A DNA stretch of 16,486 nt. Source: OPU3-GD-OMZ sp964515235. Its GTDB lineage: Bacteria; Pseudomonadota; Gammaproteobacteria; Methylococcales; Methylomonadaceae. The stretch spans positions 1-16,486 of the forward strand of contig CAZEVO010000036.1 of assembly GCA_964515235.1 (NCBI GenBank), read 5' to 3'. The notes below the pieces were generated by a model. It was not told the origin of the DNA and searched no databases. It saw nothing but the letters and a program-made list of their open reading frames with translations. Position 1 is the stretch's first letter; each line of letters begins with the position of its first letter. Both the position numbers and the translations under genes were made by a program. Of the stretch, positions 1 to 7,712 are shown piece after piece.

Positions 1-20
1 CAATTAAAGAAGGGGGGATA

Positions 21-2441
21 GTGGCTATTCTACTGATCGTTATCATTGCTGTTATATGTTGTAGCTATTGGCATAGAAGACTAAAAGATTCTGTCTTTAT
101 ACTGATTGCATTATTAGCGCTTTATAGTTCTTCTTTTAAACTGACTCAATTGGATTTTGCCGGTGTTCTTCTGACCCTGCTTCTGTCAGCCTTACTTATT
201 ATCCGGCCGATCAGACGACAATTTTTAAGTCACTATTTTTACTGTTATCTTAAAAAGAAGCTTCCAGCCATTTCAAACACTGAACAAATGGCTTTAAACG
301 CCAGTGATACTTGGTGGGATGATGAATTGTTTTCAGGTCAACCTAATTGGAAGTTGTTGCAACAACAGAAAAAAATCTTATTATCCGAAGAAGAACAAGC
401 CTTTTTAGATGGACCGGTTGATGAACTCTGTACCATGCTCAACGACTGGGACATTACCTTCAACCAAAGAGACCTTCCCGAAGAAGTCTGGCAATTCATC
501 AAAAAGAATAAATTTTGTGGGTTAATTATTCCTAAAAAATATCAGGGCCTGGAATTTTCCCATAGTGCTCATTCTGCAGTCGTTATGAAACTCTCCAGTC
601 GCTGTGTCTCAGCGGCCGTTTCTGTCATGGTTCCTAATTCTCTGGGACCTGCCAAACTTTTATTAAATTATGGTACCGAACAACAAAAAAATTATTTTCT
701 GCCCCGTCTGGCTACCGGTCAAGAACTCCCTTGTTTTGCTTTAACAGGGCCTCATGCCGGTAGCGATGCAGGGTCCATGCCTGATCAGGGTATTGTTTGC
801 TATGGTTCTTATCAAGGAAAAGATAATATTTTAGGTATTAAATTAAATTGGGAAAAACGTTATATTACCTTAGGTCCTATTGCCACCATCATTGGGCTGG
901 CTTTTAAACTGTATGACCCCCAAAAGTTAATAGGCGATCAAGAAAATATTGGGATTACTGTTGCGTTAATACCCGCTAATACACCTGGCGTTTCAATTGG
1001 AAAACGTCACTTCCCATTAGATACCGCATTCCAAAACGGACCTAACTGGGGACATGATGTTTTTATCCCGCTGGATGCCATTATCGGCGGTGTCGAACAA
1101 GCCGGAAACGGGTGGTCGATGCTTATGCAATGCCTAACGATTGGCCGCAGTATTTCATTGCCCTCACTCAGCGTTGGGGCCGCTAAATATACCTGTCGTA
1201 ATGTCGGTGCTTATGCCCGAATTCGTAAACAATTTAATAGGCCCATTGGCGATTTTGAAGGGATCAAAGAACGCCTCGCATTCATGGCAGGTGAAACCTA
1301 CATTATGGATGCTGCTCGTAACCTAACCCTTTCAGCCTTAGATAATGGTTACAAGCCTACAATCATTTCTGCAATTATCAAATATGAACTGACCGAACGA
1401 ATGCGTCGTATCGTCAATGATGGTATGGATATCCAAGGCGGCGCTGGAATCTGCTTAGGGCCAACCAATATTATGGGGCGAGTCTATCAATCAATCCCAA
1501 TTAGTATCACTGTGGAAGGTGCTAATATTCTAACGCGTAGCCTGATGATCTTTGGACAAGGTTCGATTGTTGCACACCCTTTTATTCAACAAGAAATGCA
1601 GTTGTTACAACTGCAAGAAAAGGCTGAAACACTTAACAAATTCGATACTATTTTGTTTCGACATATCGGCTTTGTTTTGCACAAAATAGTAGCTAATATG
1701 TGGTATGCGATAAGCAATACACGATTTCTTAAAGTCCCTGGAACGCAATTAACGCGTCGATACTATCAACAACTCACGCACCTGAGTTGTCTCTTTATTT
1801 TATTTACAGACGTTGCTCTATTTACACTCGGGGGGTCATTAAAACGTCGGGAAATAATATCGGGACTTTTTGCCGATACTTTGAGTAACCTTTATTTGTG
1901 TTCTGCGGTACTCAAACACTTCCATGATCAAGGTCAACAGGATGATGACTTACCGCTGATGCATTGGGGCTGTCAACAAACACTTTATCAAACACAACAG
2001 GCCTTATTATCGCTTATCAACAAAATTCCTTACCCTTTTGTTTCATGGTTCCTAAAACACTTCCTTTTACGTGATAACAATCCTCCTGGCGATCATTTAA
2101 CCCATTCAGTCTCAAGTATCTTGATCTCAGACAATGCCAGTAGAAATCGACTCACTGAGGGTATCTATATCAACCATCACGGCCATGATCCTACCGGCAG
2201 AATAGAAAATGCATTTGATGCCGTACTTAAAGCCGTCGATCCGGAAATGAAAATACGTCAAGCTCAACGATTAAATGAATTAACAAAAGGCAATCTACAA
2301 ACGACTGTAGAACAAGCGGTAATAAAAGAAATAATTACTCAAGAAGAAGCAAATTTAATATTCGCTGCTGAGGATGCAAGAACAATAGCAATCAGTGTTG
2401 ATTATTTTAATCCAGGACAATTAACCGGGCATCATTCTTAA
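21..2441 (+). CDS. fadE: Long-form acyl-CoA dehydrogenase, FadE type
   Basis: The product (806 residues) is predicted to catalyse the first step of beta-oxidation, acyl-CoA to trans-2-enoyl-CoA, passing electrons from FAD to the respiratory chain. The length matches E. coli FadE (about 814) rather than the roughly 380-residue soluble dehydrogenases. The N-terminus has three hydrophobic stretches (about residues 2-16, 24-38 and 46-61), fitting membrane attachment. The dehydrogenase core follows, with TGPHAGSDAGS, then RKQFNRPIGDFEG and ISITVEGANILTR; E499 in VEGAN aligns with the likely catalytic base. The last 270 or so residues match the extra C-terminal region (DUF1974) of the FadE branch. 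Translation starts at GTG, preceded by a strong AAGGGGGG ribosome-binding sequence at about positions 10-17. The promoter lies outside the window. It is the first visible gene of the + strand group and is separated from the other fatty-acid genes by the amino-acid genes. Confidence 0.95.
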   Translation: MAILLIVIIAVICCSYWHRRLKDSVFILIALLALYSSSFKLTQLDFAGVLLTLLLSALLIIRPIRRQFLSHYFYCYLKKKLPAISNTEQMALNASDTWWDDELFSGQPNWKLLQQQKKILLSEEEQAFLDGPVDELCTMLNDWDITFNQRDLPEEVWQFIKKNKFCGLIIPKKYQGLEFSHSAHSAVVMKLSSRCVSAAVSVMVPNSLGPAKLLLNYGTEQQKNYFLPRLATGQELPCFALTGPHAGSDAGSMPDQGIVCYGSYQGKDNILGIKLNWEKRYITLGPIATIIGLAFKLYDPQKLIGDQENIGITVALIPANTPGVSIGKRHFPLDTAFQNGPNWGHDVFIPLDAIIGGVEQAGNGWSMLMQCLTIGRSISLPSLSVGAAKYTCRNVGAYARIRKQFNRPIGDFEGIKERLAFMAGETYIMDAARNLTLSALDNGYKPTIISAIIKYELTERMRRIVNDGMDIQGGAGICLGPTNIMGRVYQSIPISITVEGANILTRSLMIFGQGSIVAHPFIQQEMQLLQLQEKAETLNKFDTILFRHIGFVLHKIVANMWYAISNTRFLKVPGTQLTRRYYQQLTHLSCLFILFTDVALFTLGGSLKRREIISGLFADTLSNLYLCSAVLKHFHDQGQQDDDLPLMHWGCQQTLYQTQQALLSLINKIPYPFVSWFLKHFLLRDNNPPGDHLTHSVSSILISDNASRNRLTEGIYINHHGHDPTGRIENAFDAVLKAVDPEMKIRQAQRLNELTKGNLQTTVEQAVIKEIITQEEANLIFAAEDARTIAISVDYFNPGQLTGHHS

Positions 2442-2452
2442 CTCGAAAAAAC

Positions 2453-2469
2453 AATAATTCATAATTATT
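2453..2469. repeat. Perfect 7-bp AT-rich inverted repeat
   Basis: AATAATT-CAT-AATTATT lies in the 41-base gap between fadE and the glutathione S-transferase-like gene. It is made only of A and T in its arms, has no following T-run, and is too weak to be a terminator. It could be an operator half-site pair or a chance event in AT-rich spacer DNA. Confidence 0.3.
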
Positions 2470-2482
2470 AAGGCATAACTCA

Positions 2483-3085
2483 ATGAAACTCTATCATTGT
2501 TCCAATACACGGTCATTCAGACCATTATGGTTACTCGAGGAGTTAGGGGTCTCCTATGACATAGCTTTTATTGATGTGTTTAACAATAAAGGTCAACAAC
2601 AATCCTATTTAAAAATTAACCCTCTCGGTACTGTGCCAACCTTAGTTGATGACGATATTACTTTATATGAAGCAGGTGCGATTTGCCTGTACCTATCTGA
2701 CAAGTACACACAGCATAACCTAGCGCCCCGAATAAACGCACCTAATCGAGGACATTATTATCAATGGATGTTTTTTGTACCAGGAACAATGGAGCCACCT
2801 TTGGTTAATATTTTCTTACATACACAATTACTGGAAGTTTCTAAGCGTCGCCAACCTGTTATCGATGACAGTAAAAAACGCTTTGAACGTATTGCTGCTG
2901 TACTAGACCATAGCTTACGCAATAAAACGTATATTCTTGGTGAATATTTCTCTACTGCTGACATTATGATCGTTTCAACCTTAGACTGGTTTCCTGAATT
3001 AATTAGCAACTTTGAAACCTTATACAATTATCATCAGACTCTCTCTCAACGACCTGCATTCAAAAGAGCCTTACTTCAAAAATAA
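2483..3085 (+). CDS. Glutathione S-transferase family protein
   Basis: The 200-residue product has the GST layout. An N-terminal thioredoxin-like domain (about 1-78) begins MKLYHCSNTRSFRPLWLLEE and carries the cis-proline motif NPLGTVPTL (P52). A helical C-terminal domain (about 86-200) includes the buried-helix motif ILGEYFSTADIM. Candidate thiol-activating residues are Cys6, Ser7 and Ser11; the class cannot be fixed by eye. The glutathione-contacting Glu-Ser pair found in most GSTs reads E63-A64 here (LYEAGAICLYL), which may change or weaken glutathione binding. The ATG is preceded by AAGG with a rather long spacer. The gene sits 41 bases after fadE and 49 bases before putA, so co-transcription is likely. 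The role is unknown; conjugation of electrophiles such as reactive lipid or aldehyde products is only a guess from the neighbours. Confidence 0.88.
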   Translation: MKLYHCSNTRSFRPLWLLEELGVSYDIAFIDVFNNKGQQQSYLKINPLGTVPTLVDDDITLYEAGAICLYLSDKYTQHNLAPRINAPNRGHYYQWMFFVPGTMEPPLVNIFLHTQLLEVSKRRQPVIDDSKKRFERIAAVLDHSLRNKTYILGEYFSTADIMIVSTLDWFPELISNFETLYNYHQTLSQRPAFKRALLQK

Positions 3086-3134
3086 TACTTAAGGCTTACA
3101 CTTAATGCACAACTCAGCTCTTAATTAAGCAACT

Positions 3135-6100
3135 ATGGCACCACATACAGTTTCTAAATACTATAGCGCTATCGGTCAACAGTATCTCTGTGACGACAGT
3201 CAATCGATTAAAGAATTTTCAACCTATTTAAATAATTACGACTTATTATCAATCAATAAATCGGCCAGAACTATAGTGACGGCCATACGAAGAAAAACAA
3301 AACAACAAACGGTTACCGAAGCCTTTTTACATGAATACCAACTCAATTCCCAAGAGGGTATTATTTTAATGGGAATGGCAGAAGCCTTGCTACGAATTCC
3401 TGATGCAGCAACCCAAGATCTGCTCATCAGAGAAAAGCTGACCAGTGCTGAGTGGCACAAGCATCTTAACCATAGCCCATCATTTTTAGTCAATTGTGCA
3501 ACACAAGCGTTAGCATTCAGTGGCCGACTTGAACAACAAGGACTTCCCACCGTTACAGAATGGTTGTCAATATTTAATAATCTGACGATACGTTTAGGGA
3601 GTCCATTAATCCATGCGGCTATAAAAAAGGCCATGCGCCTTTTAGCCTATCGATTTATTCTGGCTCAATCTATGGACTCAGCACTTAATTACTGCCAGCG
3701 ACATAAAAACTACTTATATTCATTTGACCGACTCGGTGAAGCGGCCTTAACAACCATCGATGCCGCTCGCTATTATCAAGACTATCTCGATGCGATCGAA
3801 CAACTAAGCCAGCAATCGAGTGGTACTCATCTTATGAGAAACCCGAATATCTCGGTTAAACTCTCAGCGCTTTTTCCACGTTATGAACCCAATCATTACC
3901 ATCGAGCTATTACTTCACTCACTCAGCAGTTACTAACTCTAGCGAATAAAGCACAACAGGCACAGATCACATTAACTATCGATGCTGAAGAGTCGGAACG
4001 GTTAATGATGTCACTTGCAATATTTTCGAACGTTTTTAACCATCCTGACCTGAAAGACTATGAGGGACTCGGGCTTGCGGTACAGGCTTATCAGAAACGA
4101 TCGATTGCTGTCATTCACTGGCTCAGTGCTTTAGCGCAACACCGGCATAAAATTATCCCCATACGCCTAGTGAAGGGAGCCTATTGGGATTATGAGATCA
4201 AGCAAGCCCAGCAACAAGGACTTGTCGATTATCCGGTTTTTACTGAGAAAATAATGACCGATTGTTCTTATCTGGCCTGCGCACAACTTATTTTATCGCA
4301 ACCCAACGTTTTTTATCCTCAATTTGCCACCCATAATGCCCACACCATCGCTGCTATTTATTCATTAGCGAAAAACAATACACACTATGAATTTCAACGT
4401 TTATACGGGATGGGTGAGCAACTGTACGATGAAATCATGACCGTTAAGCGATGGCTAGTACCTTGTCGAATCTATGCTCCTGTGGGTTCTTATAAAGATC
4501 TTTTACCTTATTTGGTGAGAAGACTACTTGAAAATGGTGCTAATACATCATTTATCAGTCTTTTAGAGAACCCTGAGATCCCGATTGATGATGCTATCGC
4601 CGACCCTATTTCTAAACTAAAAGCACCGCCATTCCCTTTTAAAACCAAACTAATACGACCCCCAAAATTATTTGGGAAAAAACGGAAAAATTCTCACGGC
4701 TTAAATTTAAATGATATTGACGTTATTAATACCATTCAACTGCAATTAAAAGCGATTGCGAAGACTCAACTCACAGCAGCCCCCTTAATTAACGGTCAAT
4801 ACTACGGTGGCCTGAACAAAACCATACTCAACCCAGCCGACTCAAACGATACCGTTGGTCTGGTCACTTATAGTAATTCTCTGGCGATAACAGCGGCATT
4901 AAATTATGCCTCTGATGCCTGCTTTCAGTGGCAAAAAGTCGCCATCGAAAAAAAAGCAAAATACCTTCTAAAAGCCGCCAGTTTACTCGAAAAATACCGT
5001 ATTGAATTGGTATCAATCTGTATTCGCGAAGGAGGGCGAACAGTAGTTGATGCCCTTAATGAAGTGAGAGAAGCAGTTGATTTTTGTCATTATTATGCCC
5101 AAATAGCCACAGAAAAACTGAGTCACCCAATTATCTTACCGGGACCAACCGGTGAACGGAATAGTTTGGCGCAAACCGGGCGCGGTATTTTTATCTGTAT
5201 TAGTCCTTGGAATTTCCCCATAGCAATATTTATAGGTCAAATTACCGCCGCATTGATTGCCGGTAATACGGTGATTGCCAAACCGACGCGGTTAACTTCT
5301 CTCACAGCAATGAAATGCATTAATATTCTTCATGAAGCGGGCATTCCGGTCTCCGTATTGCATTTTTTGCCTGGACCTGGGCATTCAATAGGCCAACAAT
5401 TATTAACAGACAAGCGTATAGCCGGTGTCGCCTTTACTGGGTCAAGTGAAACGGCTCAAAAAATCAATCAACAACTCGCTAAACACCATAAAAAAATAAT
5501 ACCTCTGATTGCTGAAACGGGCGGTCAAAATATCATGATAGTTGATAGTTCAGCACTTCCCGAACAAGTCACGCGGGATGCCATCACCTCAGCATTTAAT
5601 AGCGCCGGGCAACGCTGCTCAGCGCTTCGGGTCTTGTTCTTACAAGAAAATATTGCCGACACCCTGATCGCGCTATTAATTGGCGCTATGAAAACCCTAA
5701 CCCTTGGCAACCCACGCTGCTTTCAAACAGATATTGGTCCTGTCATTACAAGCCAAGCCTACCTACAGTTATCTGATCATATTAAAAGTATACAAACACA
5801 GGCAACGTTGCTTTATCAGATTCCTGTTTCTGATCAATTAACGAAAGGACATTATTTTGGTCCTTGTCTTGTTGAAATAACCTCATTAAAGCAATTAGAA
5901 AAAGAAGTCTTCGGCCCTGTTCTGCATATAATTCGTTATCACCCGAAACAATTAAATCAAGTTATTGCTGATATCAATGCAACCGGTTATGGATTAACAT
6001 TAGGCATTCATAGCCGAATTGAATCATTCATTGATCAGATCAAACAACAAACACACGTTGGCAATATCTATATTAATCGCAACATGATAGGTGCCGTTGT

Positions 6101-6251
6101 AGGTGTTCAACCCTTTGGCGGAATGGGTCTTTCAGGCACTGGTCCGAAATCGGGCGGTCCTAATTATCTTACCCGTTTTGCTATCGAAAAAACGCTTTCG
6201 ATTAATGCTTCTGCCATTGGAGGAAACATTGATTTACTCACCCAAAAATAA
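3135..6251 (+). CDS. putA: Bifunctional proline dehydrogenase / P5C dehydrogenase, PutA
   Basis: The product (1038 residues) is predicted to oxidise proline to glutamate in two steps, with FAD (to quinone) and then NAD+. An alpha-helical N-terminal arm (about 1-180) is followed by the proline dehydrogenase barrel: RLVKGAYWDYE near 343, ATHNAHTIA, FQRLYGMGEQLYDE near 420, and the substrate-arginine motif YLVRRLLENGAN. The linker ends in KNSHGLNLND. The aldehyde dehydrogenase half has SPWNFP near 689, catalytic Glu794 in ETGGQN, catalytic Cys828 in SAGQRCSALR and EVFGPVLH. The length fits the short type A PutA class. The N-terminal ribbon-helix-helix repressor domain of E. coli PutA (about 1320 residues) is absent, so it should not regulate itself that way. 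The ATG lacks a strong Shine-Dalgarno; no better start is visible. Arginase and ornithine cyclodeaminase nearby supply proline. Confidence 0.97.
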   Translation: MAPHTVSKYYSAIGQQYLCDDSQSIKEFSTYLNNYDLLSINKSARTIVTAIRRKTKQQTVTEAFLHEYQLNSQEGIILMGMAEALLRIPDAATQDLLIREKLTSAEWHKHLNHSPSFLVNCATQALAFSGRLEQQGLPTVTEWLSIFNNLTIRLGSPLIHAAIKKAMRLLAYRFILAQSMDSALNYCQRHKNYLYSFDRLGEAALTTIDAARYYQDYLDAIEQLSQQSSGTHLMRNPNISVKLSALFPRYEPNHYHRAITSLTQQLLTLANKAQQAQITLTIDAEESERLMMSLAIFSNVFNHPDLKDYEGLGLAVQAYQKRSIAVIHWLSALAQHRHKIIPIRLVKGAYWDYEIKQAQQQGLVDYPVFTEKIMTDCSYLACAQLILSQPNVFYPQFATHNAHTIAAIYSLAKNNTHYEFQRLYGMGEQLYDEIMTVKRWLVPCRIYAPVGSYKDLLPYLVRRLLENGANTSFISLLENPEIPIDDAIADPISKLKAPPFPFKTKLIRPPKLFGKKRKNSHGLNLNDIDVINTIQLQLKAIAKTQLTAAPLINGQYYGGLNKTILNPADSNDTVGLVTYSNSLAITAALNYASDACFQWQKVAIEKKAKYLLKAASLLEKYRIELVSICIREGGRTVVDALNEVREAVDFCHYYAQIATEKLSHPIILPGPTGERNSLAQTGRGIFICISPWNFPIAIFIGQITAALIAGNTVIAKPTRLTSLTAMKCINILHEAGIPVSVLHFLPGPGHSIGQQLLTDKRIAGVAFTGSSETAQKINQQLAKHHKKIIPLIAETGGQNIMIVDSSALPEQVTRDAITSAFNSAGQRCSALRVLFLQENIADTLIALLIGAMKTLTLGNPRCFQTDIGPVITSQAYLQLSDHIKSIQTQATLLYQIPVSDQLTKGHYFGPCLVEITSLKQLEKEVFGPVLHIIRYHPKQLNQVIADINATGYGLTLGIHSRIESFIDQIKQQTHVGNIYINRNMIGAVVGVQPFGGMGLSGTGPKSGGPNYLTRFAIEKTLSINASAIGGNIDLLTQK

Positions 6252-6299
6252 CATATTGCAAAAATTTTCATTTACATAACAGCAAAATTCGAATCCTCT

Positions 6300-6319
6300 G
6301 GGAGCCACAATCAGCTCCC
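6300..6319 (+). other. Stem-loop without T-tract downstream of putA
   Basis: GGGAGC and GCTCCC form a perfect 6-bp G+C-rich stem around the 8-base loop CACAATCA, 48 bases after the putA stop codon. The bases that follow (TGTCCACAG) contain no T-run, so it is not a standard intrinsic terminator. It could protect a transcript 3' end, be a weak pause site, or be part of the leader of the next gene. The same bases overlap the tRNA-like string described under findings. Confidence 0.4.
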
Positions 6320-6331
6320 TGTCCACAGTTG

Positions 6332-6362
6332 CTGACATGTGAAAATATAACGGAATTATACC
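6332..6362 (+). promoter_or_regulatory. Possible sigma70 promoter before the MORN-type gene
   Basis: CTGACA (6332-6337, five of six bases of the -35 consensus) is followed after 19 bases by TATACC (6357-6362, four of six of the -10 consensus). A transcript from here would begin near 6369 and reach the ATG at 6398 with a leader of about 30 bases. The spacer is longer than ideal, so the call is weak. It would give the MORN-type gene and arginase a transcript separate from putA. Confidence 0.25.
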
Positions 6363-6397
6363 TCTCTGGTCAGGTCAAAATAGATAAGAGGTGCACT

Positions 6398-6814
6398 ATG
6401 AAATTCTTACCTATTTTAACTGGTTTTAATCAGCTCTATCATTGTTGTAGTGATGACCTTTATTACTATAATGACCAGCCTTTTTCCGGCGTAATCCTTA
6501 CTTACTTTAAGGACAACGTTAAACAATCACAAACAACCTGTACCGAGGGTCGTATACAAGGCCGCTACCAAGCGTGGTATATAAACAGCAACCTTAAAGT
6601 AACGGGTAATTATCAAGACCACCAGGAAACTGGGCTCTGGACTTTTTATCATGACAACAATGCAATTGCCAGAACAGGCTATTATCATTGTGGCAGTAGA
6701 GTTGGGTACTGGAAAACATGGGACAAACAAGGAAGAACGTTGTGGTCAGGCGAATTCCATTCTAATGACCTAGTGAACACCTTTTATTACCAAAGAAAAC
6801 AATTTCTAAATTAA
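6398..6814 (+). CDS. Small MORN / YwqK-type repeat protein
   Basis: The product is 138 residues with at least three degenerate repeats of about 24 residues, starting GRYQAWYINSNLKVTGNY, GLWTFYHDNNAIARTGYY and GYWKTWDKQGRTLWSGEF. These resemble the MORN_2 / YwqK-family pattern G-x-W-x-x-[WY]-x-x-[ND]-G-x-x-x-x-x-G-x-[FY]. Such repeats form beta-hairpin ladders used for binding. Some family members are labelled antitoxins, but no partner toxin is visible here. No signal peptide or membrane segment is clear. An in-frame TTG at 6329 would add 23 residues. The ATG at 6398 is preferred because AGAGGTG stands just upstream and because the repeats begin well after it. The gene ends 28 bases before arginase, so the two are probably co-transcribed. 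The function is unknown; a structural or regulatory partner of the arginase is only a conjecture from position. Confidence 0.75.
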   Translation: MKFLPILTGFNQLYHCCSDDLYYYNDQPFSGVILTYFKDNVKQSQTTCTEGRIQGRYQAWYINSNLKVTGNYQDHQETGLWTFYHDNNAIARTGYYHCGSRVGYWKTWDKQGRTLWSGEFHSNDLVNTFYYQRKQFLN

Positions 6815-6842
6815 ATAGCTTTCATGGGTCCGCTTTCAGGTC

Positions 6843-7712
6843 ATGGCAATCATTCAAACACTGGGTATTGCATCAAACCTAGGCGGCCCTCTTAATCAAT
6901 ACAGTAATGCTGCAGAATTATTACGCGAAAACATTCATTATTACGCTACTGAATTAGAGCGCCCACAATTACAGTGGCACATAGTCTACCCAAAGAGAGA
7001 CGGCACAAAATACGCTAAACTTCGACACCTCAATAAAACAATCAGTCAATACACGCGTTACTGGTCTAAATCTAACATTCCCTTTCTGGTCATCGGTGGA
7101 GACCATTCTTGTGCTATGGGAATCTGGTCCGGGGTATTACAAAGCCTGAAACATCAACGAGATTTTGGCTTAATATGGTTAGATGCGCATATGGATGCAC
7201 ATACTTTCTTTACCTCACCCACACAAAATATCCATGGAATGCCTATTGCGGCCTTATTAGGTACGACTGACAAGCAATTGGCTCACCTTTATCCAGGCAA
7301 TAAATTTATAAAACCAGAGAACCTGGTTTTAATGGGAATACGTAGTTTCGAAGCGCAAGAATATAAGTTACTCAAAACACGGGGCATTAAAATTGTTTTT
7401 TCAGATAGCATTAACGATTTTTCACAAAACTTATTGTCCGTTGCGCAACAGCTTAGTCTAAAAACAGAGGTTATTGGTATCAGTATTGATCTGGACTTTG
7501 TCGAACCTTTGGAAGCACCTGGCGTTGCCACACCGGTAGCACATGGCATTAAAGCCCAAGAACTTATTAACGCCCTTAAACTTATCAGTCATATGCCTAA
7601 AATTGCAGGCTTAGAGGTAAGTGAATTTTATCCACAAGGTGATAAAAAAAATAAAACCTTAGAGCTCATGAAAAAAATAATTTTTACCTTCTATGACCGT
7701 AAAAGCCCATAA
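6843..7712 (+). CDS. rocF: Arginase (ureohydrolase family)
   Basis: The product is predicted to hydrolyse L-arginine to L-ornithine and urea at a two-manganese centre. All expected metal ligands are present in 289 residues: H88 in GGDHS, D114, H116 and D118 in DAHMDAH, and D216 and D218 in SIDLD. The segment TSPTQNIHGMP (125-134), with N129 and H131, matches the substrate-carboxylate and proton-shuttle region of true arginases, favouring arginase over agmatinase. E261 (LEVSEFYP) aligns with the guanidinium-binding Glu. One oddity is E221 where the family signature SxDxDxxDP has the second-last Asp. The ATG has only a poor AGG close by, so translation may depend on the upstream MORN-type gene 28 bases away. 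The 3' end overlaps the convergent ornithine cyclodeaminase by 22 bases. No urease is seen in the window, so the fate of urea is unknown. Confidence 0.93.
   Translation: MAIIQTLGIASNLGGPLNQYSNAAELLRENIHYYATELERPQLQWHIVYPKRDGTKYAKLRHLNKTISQYTRYWSKSNIPFLVIGGDHSCAMGIWSGVLQSLKHQRDFGLIWLDAHMDAHTFFTSPTQNIHGMPIAALLGTTDKQLAHLYPGNKFIKPENLVLMGIRSFEAQEYKLLKTRGIKIVFSDSINDFSQNLLSVAQQLSLKTEVIGISIDLDFVEPLEAPGVATPVAHGIKAQELINALKLISHMPKIAGLEVSEFYPQGDKKNKTLELMKKIIFTFYDRKSP

Noticed and set aside
3120..3129. CTTAATTAAG palindrome before putA as an operator
   Set aside because: A 10-base AT-rich palindrome is easily reached by chance here and has no second copy that I could find near the other genes.
3236..3634. 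Antisense 132-residue reading frame inside putA, and other small frames inside large genes
   Set aside because: They lie wholly within genes with clear catalytic motifs, have no recognisable domain and no ribosome-binding site, and are expected by chance opposite long coding regions.
6329..6397. TTG start giving the MORN-type protein 23 more residues
   Set aside because: TTG is rare, has no ribosome-binding sequence, and the ATG at 6398 has AGAGGTG; the extension also overlaps promoter-like hexamers.
6398..6814. Toxin-antitoxin module built on the YwqK-type gene
   Set aside because: The family label alone is not evidence; both neighbours are clear metabolic enzymes and no toxin-like reading frame is next to it.
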